A stretch of DNA of 24,746 nucleotides, from the IMG/VR virus record IMGVR_UViG_3300042526_000153, positions 1-24,746 of that record. One strand, given 5' to 3'. Origin of the DNA: a virus. Positions within the stretch are counted from its first letter, which is position 1, and every line of letters starts with the position of its first letter. The notes under the pieces were generated by a model. The model saw nothing but the letters and a program-made list of their open reading frames with translations. It was not told the origin of the DNA and ran no database searches. Positions 1 to 8,311 of the stretch are shown here, piece by piece. Made by a program: the position numbers and the translations under genes.

Positions 1-484
1 CAACATCTCTCGCTGCTAAACGGGTTGACTTCTCCCACTTATCCGATATGTAATATTCCGAGCAATCGTTGTTAGTCCTTACCTTTGCAAAGGGGATGTG
101 GGTAATGTATTTTAATCTGCCTACACGGTCAAAGATAAACTTCCAATAAAACCCACCAAATACTTCCAAGTCCATTACCGACTTATACTGCACATCCTCT
201 GCGGTTTCGTATGGATTAACCAAATCTAAATAGGCATTAACACTATCAGCGTTAACACTATCTTTTTTAGCATCTATACCTTTGCCAGTAATGTATTGTA
301 CCTTGCCTGTTATAATAGCGTTATGCTTTGCCGAACCATTAAGCAAGGCAACAAGGTAATCGGGATAGGTGTTACCCTCTCCAAACAATACCCAGGGCTT
401 TGTGCTATCGTGGTTTTTTACCTCCTTAAATACAGGGGGCGCACTATTTATCAGCTTTACTACTATTAAATTATTATCCTCCAT
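1..484 (-). CDS. Portal protein (3' end cut by window edge)
   Basis: Likely forms the dodecameric portal ring at one capsid vertex, through which DNA is packaged and to which the tail attaches. The frame opens with ATG at 484 and stays open to base 1, giving about 161 N-terminal residues; the rest lies outside the window. Seen: an N-terminal stretch reading PWVLFGEGNTYPDYL followed by LLNGSAKHNAIITGKVQYITGKG, an arrangement I associate with portal proteins of Bacteroidetes phages (inference from memory, no search run). The start overlaps the previous stop by 11 bp, so the two are probably translationally coupled. It is the most distal virion gene in the transcript, downstream of the capsid gene, whereas portal usually comes before protease and capsid. 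Confidence 0.7.
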   Translation of the reverse strand, partial: MEDNNLIVVKLINSAPPVFKEVKNHDSTKPWVLFGEGNTYPDYLVALLNGSAKHNAIITGKVQYITGKGIDAKKDSVNADSVNAYLDLVNPYETAEDVQYKSVMDLEVFGGFYWKFIFDRVGRLKYITHIPFAKVRTNNDCSEYYISDKWEKSTRLAARDV

Positions 485-866
485 AAACCGCAGTTGTTAC
501 TGTTCTTGTGTATTGTGTGTCGCTGGTTGCCGTTCCTATTACTTTTACCATTCCGCTTTCAACTATTGTCTTTCCTGTTGGGCTTAGGTTGGTAGCACTT
601 GCTTGTTCGTATACATTGTAAGTCCACTCGCCTGTTGTTGCTAATGTTACTTGCCCGGCTATCGGGTTAGGTGTTGCAGTTTCTGTTATCGTAAACTGAT
701 TAAACCTATCTAAATATTGGCTTAGGTCTACAGGCTGTATGCAATACTTCTTTTCTCCGCTTGCTTTGCTTATCCATTCCCATAAGTAGTAAGCGTTGGC
801 AATAGTTGTCTTCTCTTTTAGAGTTACCGTAACTATGTTGCTTTGCCCTTTATTTATAACTACCAT
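474..866 (-). CDS. Small virion-associated protein, function unknown
   Basis: A 130-residue beta-rich, Thr/Val-rich soluble protein with no signal peptide or membrane segment. I recognise the pattern (N-terminal INKGQSNIVTVTL, then AYYLWEW and RFNQFTITET, then a WTYNVYEQ strand) as a conserved small protein of Bacteroidetes phage structural clusters, but its role is not known to me; a neck, tail-completion or baseplate part is possible. I chose the ATG at 866. The longer frame starting at 917 would run backwards through a terminator hairpin and a promoter, so its extra 17 residues are rejected. A TGGCAC-type promoter ends exactly at this ATG. The 3' end overlaps the portal start by 11 bp. Confidence 0.7.
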   Translation of the reverse strand: MVVINKGQSNIVTVTLKEKTTIANAYYLWEWISKASGEKKYCIQPVDLSQYLDRFNQFTITETATPNPIAGQVTLATTGEWTYNVYEQASATNLSPTGKTIVESGMVKVIGTATSDTQYTRTVTTAVYGG

Positions 867-870
867 ACTT

Positions 871-899
871 ATAATACCATAAAATTTAATTTTGTGCCA
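871..899 (-). promoter_or_regulatory. Putative phage late promoter A (TGGCAC-N17-TATTAT)
   Basis: On the minus strand, TGGCAC lies at 899-894, then 15 nt, GG, and TATTAT at 876-871. The ATG at 866 follows TGGCAC after exactly 27 nt. The same arrangement occurs upstream of the scaffold, protease and tail-chaperone genes. The first T of TGGCAC is also the last T of the preceding terminator tract. A transcript starting about 7 nt after TATTAT would have almost no leader (inference). Confidence 0.6.
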
Positions 900-927
900 A
901 AAAAAAGCCCCGCACATTGGCGAGGCT
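899..927 (-). terminator. Rho-independent terminator after the tail-tube-like gene
   Basis: Read on the minus strand this is an 8-bp stem, AGCCTCGC paired with GCGGGGCT (one U-G wobble), with a 6-nt loop and a run of eight T. It starts 22 nt downstream of the 949-1452 gene stop. It is the strongest intrinsic terminator in the window and separates the capsid/tube genes from the portal operon, which restarts at the adjacent TGGCAC promoter. Confidence 0.85.
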
Positions 928-948
928 CTTCTTAACCGCTACAAACAC

Positions 949-1452
949 TTATGAAATCAAACTGCTTTCTGTACCAGTATACTCAAACCAATCGTTAGGC
1001 TCGTTACCGTCAAACACTACGGTGTAACCGTTAAGGTCTCCCATCGCTGTTCCTGTAACTGCTGTTGAGGTTGTAACCATTAAACCTTTTTGTTTGCCGC
1101 AAATCCATAGTTTACCGTTGTTATCTTTTACGATAATAACTAACCTGTTTTTAGCTAAGGCAACAATCTTGTCGCGGGTTTGGTAGGTTAACTTTTGGAA
1201 GATAGCCGACACTTGTTGTGCAAAAAAAACCGTTCCGTTAGGGCGGCTGCCTGTTAGCACACTTTGAGCCATTGAGTTTTCCTCCTCAAGTTCATATTTG
1301 TAGAACACGCCCGACTTAGTAATAGCCGATACTGTTCCACTTGCTTCTGTATAGCCTGTAACATTAGCGGTAGTGTTAATGTAGAGGGTTTGTATACCCC
1401 CTACACTATCACGACAATCTAATGCAAAGCCCTGGGTTATAGCGCAAGGCAT
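949..1452 (-). CDS. Probable major tail (tube) protein
   Basis: A 167-residue beta-rich protein. Features seen: an N-terminus with MPCAITQGFALDCRDSVGG, a central VIIVKDNNGKLWICG hairpin, and a C-terminal GDLNGYTVVFDGNEP. This NGYT-hydrophobic-GxEP ending is typical of tail-tube subunits, and the whole pattern is common next to capsid genes in Bacteroidetes phages. The tail-tube call is inference from these motifs and from being an abundant-type gene placed just before a strong terminator; another head-tail structural role is possible. It starts 3 bp after the capsid gene stop and is probably expressed with it. Confidence 0.55.
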   Translation of the reverse strand: MPCAITQGFALDCRDSVGGIQTLYINTTANVTGYTEASGTVSAITKSGVFYKYELEEENSMAQSVLTGSRPNGTVFFAQQVSAIFQKLTYQTRDKIVALAKNRLVIIVKDNNGKLWICGKQKGLMVTTSTAVTGTAMGDLNGYTVVFDGNEPNDWFEYTGTESSLIS

Positions 1453-1455
1453 AGG

Positions 1456-2373
1456 TTAAGAGTTTGTATATTCAACAATACGATTACCAAAGTAGTACTG
1501 AACACCAATTTTGGTTTCAGCTACAAAGCGAACTTTACGGGCCTCACGAGCGTAAAACAACTCAATGTTTTCTTCTTCGTTTAGCAAGTCAGTACCAAGT
1601 ACAAAGTTACCGTTTTCACCAAACTCACCTGCGATGATACGATTAGTTCCGTTTAAACCCGGTACGCCAATAAGTGTGTACATAGAGTTTTCAACTTTCA
1701 TTTCGTAACCTACTGCATCACCAAAGTAATGGTAAAGGTTATCGGCAGCAAGTTTGTTTTGGTAAATTTCAAAGGTATCATAACCGCACATAAACTTTAC
1801 ATTATCACGACCTTTTACGTCAATAGGTATTTTCGTAATCATGTCCTGTAAAATAGTACGAATGTTGGTAGTATTGATTGTTGATGGAGTTGCAGAAACA
1901 ACCGTGTTATCAGCATCAATAATTTTTAATAGTCCGTCAAACTTGTTAAGGTAAACGTTAGCCGAGTTAGTATCACCTTGCCAAATAGCAACCTCTTTAC
2001 GTTTCTCAATGTTTTGCATAGTATCATCAACGATGTACTTTTCAAAATCATCTAAGCCCATAGGAGAACCAGGCTTCAAACCTTTTTGTGTCCATTTAGC
2101 CTCAAGGTCTTTAGGACACCAATCAAGGTAAACGCCAATCTTACCTACTGTTAGGGTGCGTTGAGAGAATGTAGTATCGCCCGATGCAGTAAAACCACAC
2201 GCTTGGGTTTGCCATACGCCCTCTGTAGCAATAATGTTTAGTTTCTCGGCAGACTTGATGCCTACCTGTGAGGCTAATAAGCCTGCTGTTTTACCCGAAA
2301 ATACTAAAGCGTATTTAAGGGTATCCATTTCTTCCTTGGTATAATTACCAATGTTGTCAAATACAAATGCCAT
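1456..2373 (-). CDS. Major capsid protein (HK97-fold)
   Basis: A 305-residue protein expected to form the icosahedral shell. Support: it sits directly after a scaffold-like gene and an XkdF-type protease; the length is normal for a compact HK97-fold capsid protein; the C-terminal part reads EARKVRFVAETKIGVQYYFG, the closing strand pattern (R-V/K-R-F-x-A-x-x-K-x-G-V-Q) seen in many Bacteroidetes capsid proteins. A mid-protein segment, NVKFMCGYDTFEIYQNK, is like the P-domain helix/strand of this fold. The leader before the ATG (2374-2398) is almost pure A/T with an A-rich run, as in highly translated Bacteroidetes genes. No separate promoter was found here, so it probably depends on the sites upstream of scaffold and protease. 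Confidence 0.8.
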   Translation of the reverse strand: MAFVFDNIGNYTKEEMDTLKYALVFSGKTAGLLASQVGIKSAEKLNIIATEGVWQTQACGFTASGDTTFSQRTLTVGKIGVYLDWCPKDLEAKWTQKGLKPGSPMGLDDFEKYIVDDTMQNIEKRKEVAIWQGDTNSANVYLNKFDGLLKIIDADNTVVSATPSTINTTNIRTILQDMITKIPIDVKGRDNVKFMCGYDTFEIYQNKLAADNLYHYFGDAVGYEMKVENSMYTLIGVPGLNGTNRIIAGEFGENGNFVLGTDLLNEEENIELFYAREARKVRFVAETKIGVQYYFGNRIVEYTNS

Positions 2374-2398
2374 TTTCTTTTATTTTTAGTTTTTTAAA

Positions 2399-2968
2399 TT
2401 ACTTTTTGTTTGCTGCAAACTTTTGTGCTGCGGCTTGCATACGCTCTATGGCAGTTGCTTTCTCGCTTTGTATTTGTTTGCTAAATGATGTTTTGGTTGG
2501 TTTGTCAGCCGGTGCTGATGGGTCTTCAGCTAATTTTTCAATAACAGCAAACATATCTTTGATAAGTGCTGATTGTGCTGCTAACTCTGTTTTAAGGTCT
2601 TTAACCTCATTTTTGTTAATGCTAGCTAAGGCTGTTTGAATGGCAGCTTCTACGTCTTCCATTTTAACGGGTTGGCTTGCCTCAACCTCAACCTCAACTA
2701 CAGGCTCGCTTTCAGGTACTTTAATGTCGGTAACAAAACCACCCTCGGTAGTTACTAATGTACCGTCTTCTAATTCGTGGGTTGCATTTTCAGCAGGCTG
2801 TATTCCACCACCTGCATCAATAACATTTAGCTTAGTGCCAACGTTAAGTTCGCCCTCGTATTGCACGATTGTACCGTCTTTTAGCTTTGCCTCCATAAAC
2901 TTATGTTCAGCGTTTAGCTTTAATTTAATGCGTTCAATAACGCTTTTGATGTCTTGTGTTAAACTCAT
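2399..2968 (-). CDS. Capsid scaffolding protein (putative)
   Basis: A 189-residue acidic, low-complexity and largely helical protein placed between protease and major capsid genes, the classic position for a scaffold that is degraded during maturation. Residues about 20-90 form a beta-like, biotinyl/barrel-like segment (KLKDGTIVQYEGELNVGTKL...TTEGGFVTDI), followed by an acidic linker rich in Glu/Val/Pro, then a helical coiled-coil region (about 105-145) and a basic, Ala-rich C-terminus ending in KKFAANKK-like sequence (exactly AAAQKFAANKK), which could bind the capsid protein. The ATG at 2968 has a 36-nt A/T-rich interval from an upstream TGGCAC promoter. Function is inferred from context and composition. 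Confidence 0.65.
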   Translation of the reverse strand: MSLTQDIKSVIERIKLKLNAEHKFMEAKLKDGTIVQYEGELNVGTKLNVIDAGGGIQPAENATHELEDGTLVTTEGGFVTDIKVPESEPVVEVEVEASQPVKMEDVEAAIQTALASINKNEVKDLKTELAAQSALIKDMFAVIEKLAEDPSAPADKPTKTSFSKQIQSEKATAIERMQAAAQKFAANKK

Positions 2969-2981
2969 TGCTTTTTTATTA

Positions 2982-3010
2982 TTAAAACCATTAAAATTAA
3001 ATGTGTGCCA
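2982..3010 (-). promoter_or_regulatory. Putative phage late promoter B (TGGCAC-N17-TTTTAA)
   Basis: TGGCAC at 3010-3005, 15 nt, GG, TTTTAA at 2987-2982, all on the minus strand and internal to the end of the protease gene and the following spacer. The scaffold ATG is at 2968, 36 nt after TGGCAC. Box sequence and spacing match sites A, C and D. The TGGCAC also encodes Met-Ala-His codons of the protease, so that half alone is weak evidence; the aligned GG and -10-like box add to it. Confidence 0.5.
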
Positions 3011-3581
3011 TTAGGTATTCCAAGTCAGCTAAAGCATCGTGTATCTCTGCTAACTCCTCTTGTGGTACGTCTTCCACTTTAACGTGGTTAAATATTCCCT
3101 CAACGCTAAAGCCTTTCATCTCTCCCGATTTGATTTTCTCCCACACCATATCGTTGTTGACTTTAAAAGAGCCTACCCAACTACCCTCTGGTAAGTCTTG
3201 GAATTGTATTCCCCTGGTCTTGTCAATAATCATACTTTCGTACATAACAACACCGTCTATCAACTCGCCATTGTGTTGAAGATTTACCTTAGACTGATAG
3301 CCCATTTCAAAATAACGCTGCGCTATGGCTTCTATGGTTTGTGCATCAAACTGAACGTAGAACTCACGCCCTCCTATGTTTCGGTAAATAGGCATATCGG
3401 CAACCATTAAAGCCCCTGTTACTATTCGCCTGTCCCCATTTTCGCTAAAGGCAAACTCATAATGTTTAGAGTACGCCATAAAAGAACGTTCTATTGCGGG
3501 ATGGTCAACTATTGCCACCGCATCAACGCCAGTAGTAAAATCAAAGTCATCTATGTGAACTTTGTATAATGGTAATTCCAT
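2997..3581 (-). CDS. XkdF-like prohead serine protease
   Basis: A 194-residue protein resembling the XkdF-type phage serine protease family, which trims scaffold and capsid proteins in the prohead. Seen: the TGALMVADMPIYR entry motif (residues 55-67), REFYVQFDAQTIEAIAQRYF (72-91), then LQHNGEL with His103 and MKGFSVEG with Ser159. By analogy with S78-type prohead proteases, His103 and Ser159 would be the catalytic pair. The C-terminal tail (165-194) is acidic and may tether it to the scaffold. It begins the head module; the gene before it is the tape measure. A TGGCAC promoter sits exactly 27 nt before its ATG. Confidence 0.8.
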   Translation of the reverse strand: MELPLYKVHIDDFDFTTGVDAVAIVDHPAIERSFMAYSKHYEFAFSENGDRRIVTGALMVADMPIYRNIGGREFYVQFDAQTIEAIAQRYFEMGYQSKVNLQHNGELIDGVVMYESMIIDKTRGIQFQDLPEGSWVGSFKVNNDMVWEKIKSGEMKGFSVEGIFNHVKVEDVPQEELAEIHDALADLEYLMAHI

Positions 3582-3585
3582 AATA

Positions 3586-3614
3586 TTAAAACTGTTTTTT
3601 TGTTTATAGTGCCA
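3586..3614 (-). promoter_or_regulatory. Putative phage late promoter C (TGGCAC-N17-TTTTAA)
   Basis: TGGCAC at 3614-3609 starts right after the tape-measure stop codon. It is followed by 15 nt, AG, then TTTTAA at 3591-3586, and the protease ATG at 3581 comes 27 nt after TGGCAC. Unlike site B it is fully intergenic, so coding constraint does not explain it. It would drive the head module. Confidence 0.6.
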
Positions 3615-5384
3615 TTAGATTGTTATAAGGGCTTTCTTTTTGTTTTGCTGAACGCCCATTTGACTGTTGGTAATATCGCTTTCCACAACGTACACCTTAA
3701 AGTTTTCGCCCTCTTGTATTAAACCGCTTGTGTTAGATGGGGGTTGTATGCTTGGGGGTGTTATACCTCCCGCTGTTGGTAGGGTTAAACTTCCACCACC
3801 GCCACCTACTTGGTTTATTGCAGGTTCTTGTAATGCTTTTTTTGCCGATGCCATTGCGGCTAATACAGATGCTATGCCGCTTGTTATATAAGCCACTTGT
3901 AAAAATGGTGCTGCTGGACCACCGGCTGCTGCCGCTTGTGTTGCCCCTGCAATAGTAGATGCAATAGAACGTGCTGTATCAATAGCTATTTGCGCTATAG
4001 CTAATGTTTTTTGAAAAGCTGTATTTTTCTTTCCGTTGCCTGATAGTAATTCACCTAAAGCGGTTAGCCCATTTAGTGTGTTTTGGGCTATCATAAACTT
4101 AGCATCTTGTATATCTTTAGCATCTTGTATCTGTTGCTTTTTAGATATTTCGCTAACATCTGCCGCCTCTTGTGCTGCTAACCTTTGTTGTTCAATTAGC
4201 TTTTGATTAAATTCTTTATTTTCATCAAGTTCTTTTTTCCTTAGTTCGGCATTTTTTAGTCCTTTTTCATTCTCAATTTTATCTAACTCGTGTACTAATT
4301 TTAATCTACTTTCAATTGAAGATTTATCTTCGGCATCTTTTTCTTTAGCGTTTTTTCTTCTTTCTTCTAAGTCTTTTTTTGCTCTTTCTATTCCCTTATC
4401 AATATAGTATTGGTCTATCTCATCTTGTTTGGCTAATGATAATTTACGTTGCTCACGAACAAACTTTTCAAAATTAGATTGGTCTTCTTGATTTTTAAAC
4501 ATTTGTGTGCCAAATTTATCTGTATATTCAGTATAATCTATTGCACCTTTAAGTCGCAGGTCTATTATTTCTTTTTCTTTTTTTAGTATTTCATCTTGCG
4601 GCTTGTGTTGTAATCTCATAAGCCTTAATTGATTTTCTAATATTTTAACATTTCCTGATAGTTTTCCACCCTCTTCCGCTATTCTTCTTAAATTATTAGA
4701 ACGGTCTGTGTTAAAATCAGCCATTTCCTTATTTAGTTTTGCCTGTTTTTCGGCGGCATCATTAGCACTATTGGCATAGTCCATTAGTTTAGATATGGCT
4801 GCACCTAACCCAACTACCAATAAGCCTATGCCTGTGCTTGCTATTGCTGCTTTTAAGCCATTAAAAGACAATCCCGTAGCTGCTACCGCACTTGAAAATG
4901 TTTTTTGTATAACGGTAGCTGCGGCTGTTACAAGGTTATTAGCTTGCTGAAATATAGTAGTAGTCTTAATTGCTTGGCTAATATTTACCCATTGCTTTTG
5001 CGCTTCAACCAATGATTGTACACCCATAGCTAACGCACTTGCCGACTGAACTTTTAGCAATAGCTTTTCTACGTCTTCCGATTTCTCGCCTAACAAACCG
5101 TATAATCCCGTGATAGTTTGAAATCCACCCGCAACCGTATTAATTAAATTACCAAAGGCTGCAGCCTTTTCCCCTGGGTTTAATGTATTAATCGATTCGT
5201 TAACATCTTTCAATTGGTCTGCTAACCCTGCGGCTTTCTGTAGGGCTTGGAAATACTCCTCCGTTCCCTCTTTAGCTTGCAGGGCTGCTTCTTTGGCTTC
5301 CCTTAGTTGCTGCTTTACGGTTTTTATCTTAGCCTCGCTATCGCCAGAACCCTCAACCTTTACTTTTAAAACTACCTCTTCCAT
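3615..5384 (-). CDS. Tail tape measure protein
   Basis: 589 residues; sets tail length and is thought to pass through the tube with the DNA. Order of parts: helical N-terminus rich in Lys/Glu/Gln (1-65); a hydrophobic, Ala/Gly-rich stretch at about 150-205 (GIGLLVVGLGAAI); a long charged coiled coil at about 205-425; a second Ala-rich hydrophobic block at about 455-515; a Gly/Pro-rich linker; and a C-terminus with YVVESDITNSQ, which I know from Bacteroidetes tape measures. At about 1.5 angstrom per residue (the usual rule) the tail would be near 90 nm (inference). The first ATG overlaps the previous stop by 1 bp. Unusually, it lies downstream of the tail-tip genes and directly before the head genes. 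Confidence 0.85.
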   Translation of the reverse strand: MEEVVLKVKVEGSGDSEAKIKTVKQQLREAKEAALQAKEGTEEYFQALQKAAGLADQLKDVNESINTLNPGEKAAAFGNLINTVAGGFQTITGLYGLLGEKSEDVEKLLLKVQSASALAMGVQSLVEAQKQWVNISQAIKTTTIFQQANNLVTAAATVIQKTFSSAVAATGLSFNGLKAAIASTGIGLLVVGLGAAISKLMDYANSANDAAEKQAKLNKEMADFNTDRSNNLRRIAEEGGKLSGNVKILENQLRLMRLQHKPQDEILKKEKEIIDLRLKGAIDYTEYTDKFGTQMFKNQEDQSNFEKFVREQRKLSLAKQDEIDQYYIDKGIERAKKDLEERRKNAKEKDAEDKSSIESRLKLVHELDKIENEKGLKNAELRKKELDENKEFNQKLIEQQRLAAQEAADVSEISKKQQIQDAKDIQDAKFMIAQNTLNGLTALGELLSGNGKKNTAFQKTLAIAQIAIDTARSIASTIAGATQAAAAGGPAAPFLQVAYITSGIASVLAAMASAKKALQEPAINQVGGGGGSLTLPTAGGITPPSIQPPSNTSGLIQEGENFKVYVVESDITNSQMGVQQNKKKALITI

Positions 5385-8311
5385 TAGTATACGTTTACTT
5401 CTAATTGGTTAACAGCAGAACCTGCCTTTCTAAATATTATGTAATCTTCTTGTGTGCCATCTAACAGCGCAAATGTTGACGGGCTTGGGGTGTTGATATT
5501 TACCCCTGCACTAAATCTTAAATCGGTTATACTACCACTTTTTTTAAACCTAAAGTCTACCTCCGGTGGTGATAATATTTCTTGTATGTCGTAGCTTGTA
5601 CTTGCCCCCGCTAATAAAAACCTACTTTGCAGGGTATACTCTGCTGGTATGGTTAATGTATTAGAACTAAAAATACTTGCATCGTCTAAGTCTAATGTTA
5701 CCTCTCCCCTTAAATCTATAACGCTTGGGTTTTTAAGAAATAGCCCCGATTGTGTTATTGTTTGGTTGTATAGATTTAATGCCGTAACATCACCTACTCC
5801 AAACTGAACGGTTACGCCTGATGAGTTTAGTAGTGTTACGTTTTCATTATTACCCTCCAGTACATTGCTATCACCAAATACAACAACACCGCTACTGTTA
5901 GCATACACCGTGTTATTCTCCCCCTCTATCATTATACGCATACAGTTGGCGTGTACGCTATTGCCATCACCGTTTACTACTAACTGAACGGAACTTGCAT
6001 CTAAAAAACCGCCCTGCCCAAATCGTATAATCTTACCCGGTAACACCTCGCCTGTTAATGGCTTTCCATCAACTACAAAGCCCGGCTTAACCATTCCACC
6101 AATGCTGCTACCAATGCCACCAATAATTGTTTCTTTGGTTACTTGAAAACTTTGCCCGTCTTTAATCTTTAAAAACTCGCACTTGGTAAGTTGGTTGCTT
6201 AGTGGGTTGTAATCCTCTATCTTTTGCAGACGTAGGTAGTACCCCTTAATAACATATATTTTGCGGAATGATAAAAACTCCACGTCTTCGGGTGTTAGCC
6301 TTAGATAGCAAGTAACTAACTTACTATTGCTATCGGATAACTCCTCTATCATATCCTTGTAGAACTTATTGTATAGGCTGTTGCTTGTATACTCTAAGTT
6401 AGGAGGTGCTATGTATGCGTTATATCCGTAAAATAACTCGTTAGGGTTACCCCAATTTAACTCTACGTCAGGGCTGTATGGGTTATCTAAATGCCCTGCA
6501 TAAGGGTATTTGTTTAATATGTTGGCAACACTTGTAGGAACGTTTGAGGTAACTATGTAGCTTGGTGTACTTGTTAGCAATCCCCCCCAATACAGTATAC
6601 GTATGTTAGTTGCCTTACGTTGTATCGTGTTGTTTTGCTCATCAAACTGATAGATATGCGGAATGATACGGTTAGATTGTGTGTTGCCTACTAATGGAGT
6701 AGGGCTAAATATAACATCAATCTTAGATTGGTTTTTGCTAAAGTCGTTATCTATAAACTTTTCAAACTTACCGTATACCTCATCGTTGTTTTTTTGGTAC
6801 TTTTCATTATAGTAGTCTTTATCCTCTTTGTAAGTAAACAAAAACGACTTACTATCCAGTTCACCCATAGGGGTAATAACCATATCTTGGCTCTCATCTA
6901 ACTTATCAGTCCAGTCTAAAGTTCTGTTAGCACCTGCTTGATAATACTGATAGCGTGGCTCTACTAATATGTTCTTAGGGTTGTCGGGGTCTACTTCTAT
7001 GTAGAGGTTAAACATCCTAATAAACGAAACAAGTATATCCCTTAGCTTGGTATCAGCAGGAGGCAATGCGTTGTTCATTAGCATTGTCATACCCTCTGTA
7101 ATGGTATCGGTTGCTACACCGTTAAAATATAAAGAGGTAGCTAATACTCTTAGTTTAACCTCATCAACTGAGAGAAAACCAACCGTTGAATTAACAACTA
7201 CTACATTTGATGTAATTACTGTTATGCCATTTTTTACAAACTGCATCAAACAGGTTACTCCAATTAATGGGCTGTCTGTAGTTCCCCAAAATAACTTTAT
7301 CCTTACGTCTACATAATCGCCAACAACTAACGCTACATCATTAGCTTGCATTTGGGCTATGTATGTGTTTGAGGTGTTTAGCAATACCCCACTATTATAC
7401 CAAAGGCTTTGTAAGTTAAGTTGGCAGTTTAGTTTGTAGCTACCATTTTCAACAGGAACAAACCTACCTGATGCCGTGTTAAAGTTACCGCCGGTATCAA
7501 AGTTGGGTGCAGTAGTATCGTCATCAAACGGAACTATCTTAGTAGTTGGGTTGTTGATTAGGTTAGGAAACAAATCAGGTGTTTCATAGAACCCTGTTAA
7601 ACTTGCCCTAAATGTCCTATCCTGTACATCGGCATTGGTTAGCCTTAAACCGTTACCGCTATATGGTATGATTAAAGATTTAAAGTAAGTGTCAGTTATA
7701 AAGTCTGACTTATAAGTATACCCCGCCAACTCCATTATCCTATCCCAGTACTCCTTAGCAAAAATAGCGGGTACAAAATCGGTAAGCGTATAAAGGTTGG
7801 TTGCCGTCTGGTCGTAGTTAATCAAAGGGTAAACATAGCCAGTACCTATTGTTGGTGTCCAACTTGCCGAAACATTGGCATAAGTATAGGCATGGTCTAA
7901 GTCGCTAAAGTCTAAAGCTGATACGGTCTTATCCCCTAACTCTTGTATTAACGTTGGGGTGTTGCCTATTATCTGTACATCGTAATCTATAAAGTTGGTA
8001 TCTTTTAAGTATACCCTTAGCAACTGCAAATCTCCCCTGAATACAGAAACGTCATCAATCAGTAGTTCAACCTCGCTTTTAAGTGCTGGGTTAAACGTGC
8101 CGTCAATATCAATCTCAAATATATCGGTAAAAAGTTCGTTGTTTAACTTGGTACCTGGGATGCGTATTGTCTTAGAATAGTTACCCTCCCTTGTTTCGGG
8201 TTTGCGTATATCAGATATTGAATAGTTTAACGATACAGGAACGTCATCTAATAAGTCTAACTGCGCCCACTCGCTTAGGTGGTTTGGCTTTATAAATATC
8301 TTAGTAACCAT
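5384..8311 (-). CDS. Large tail-tip protein with beta-helix-like repeats
   Basis: 975 residues, the largest gene here. The N-terminus (LDLLDDVPVSLNYSISDI, then REGNYSKTIRIPGT) is the entry motif of a tail/baseplate protein common in Bacteroidetes phages and prophages. Residues about 1-700 probably form the hub-like part. Residues about 770-835 hold short G-D/E-x-N-x-V repeats (GDGNSV, GENNTV, GDSNVL, GNNENV, each followed by a strand), as in a right-handed beta-helix. A C-terminal beta domain of about 140 residues follows. A receptor-binding or host-contact role for the repeat and C-terminal parts is inference. It overlaps both neighbours by 1 bp, so it is co-translated with the 409-residue protein. 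Confidence 0.7.
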   Translation of the reverse strand: MVTKIFIKPNHLSEWAQLDLLDDVPVSLNYSISDIRKPETREGNYSKTIRIPGTKLNNELFTDIFEIDIDGTFNPALKSEVELLIDDVSVFRGDLQLLRVYLKDTNFIDYDVQIIGNTPTLIQELGDKTVSALDFSDLDHAYTYANVSASWTPTIGTGYVYPLINYDQTATNLYTLTDFVPAIFAKEYWDRIMELAGYTYKSDFITDTYFKSLIIPYSGNGLRLTNADVQDRTFRASLTGFYETPDLFPNLINNPTTKIVPFDDDTTAPNFDTGGNFNTASGRFVPVENGSYKLNCQLNLQSLWYNSGVLLNTSNTYIAQMQANDVALVVGDYVDVRIKLFWGTTDSPLIGVTCLMQFVKNGITVITSNVVVVNSTVGFLSVDEVKLRVLATSLYFNGVATDTITEGMTMLMNNALPPADTKLRDILVSFIRMFNLYIEVDPDNPKNILVEPRYQYYQAGANRTLDWTDKLDESQDMVITPMGELDSKSFLFTYKEDKDYYNEKYQKNNDEVYGKFEKFIDNDFSKNQSKIDVIFSPTPLVGNTQSNRIIPHIYQFDEQNNTIQRKATNIRILYWGGLLTSTPSYIVTSNVPTSVANILNKYPYAGHLDNPYSPDVELNWGNPNELFYGYNAYIAPPNLEYTSNSLYNKFYKDMIEELSDSNSKLVTCYLRLTPEDVEFLSFRKIYVIKGYYLRLQKIEDYNPLSNQLTKCEFLKIKDGQSFQVTKETIIGGIGSSIGGMVKPGFVVDGKPLTGEVLPGKIIRFGQGGFLDASSVQLVVNGDGNSVHANCMRIMIEGENNTVYANSSGVVVFGDSNVLEGNNENVTLLNSSGVTVQFGVGDVTALNLYNQTITQSGLFLKNPSVIDLRGEVTLDLDDASIFSSNTLTIPAEYTLQSRFLLAGASTSYDIQEILSPPEVDFRFKKSGSITDLRFSAGVNINTPSPSTFALLDGTQEDYIIFRKAGSAVNQLEVNVY

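Noticed and set aside
866-917. Extra 17 N-terminal codons of the 474-866 gene (start at 917)
   Set aside because: They would lie across the terminator hairpin, its T tract and the late promoter; the ATG at 866 fits the 27-nt spacing seen at other sites.
2640-3014. Plus-strand open frames over the scaffold, protease and other structural genes
   Set aside because: They are shadows of well-supported minus-strand genes, with Ser/Thr-rich or low-quality sequence and no leader or promoter.
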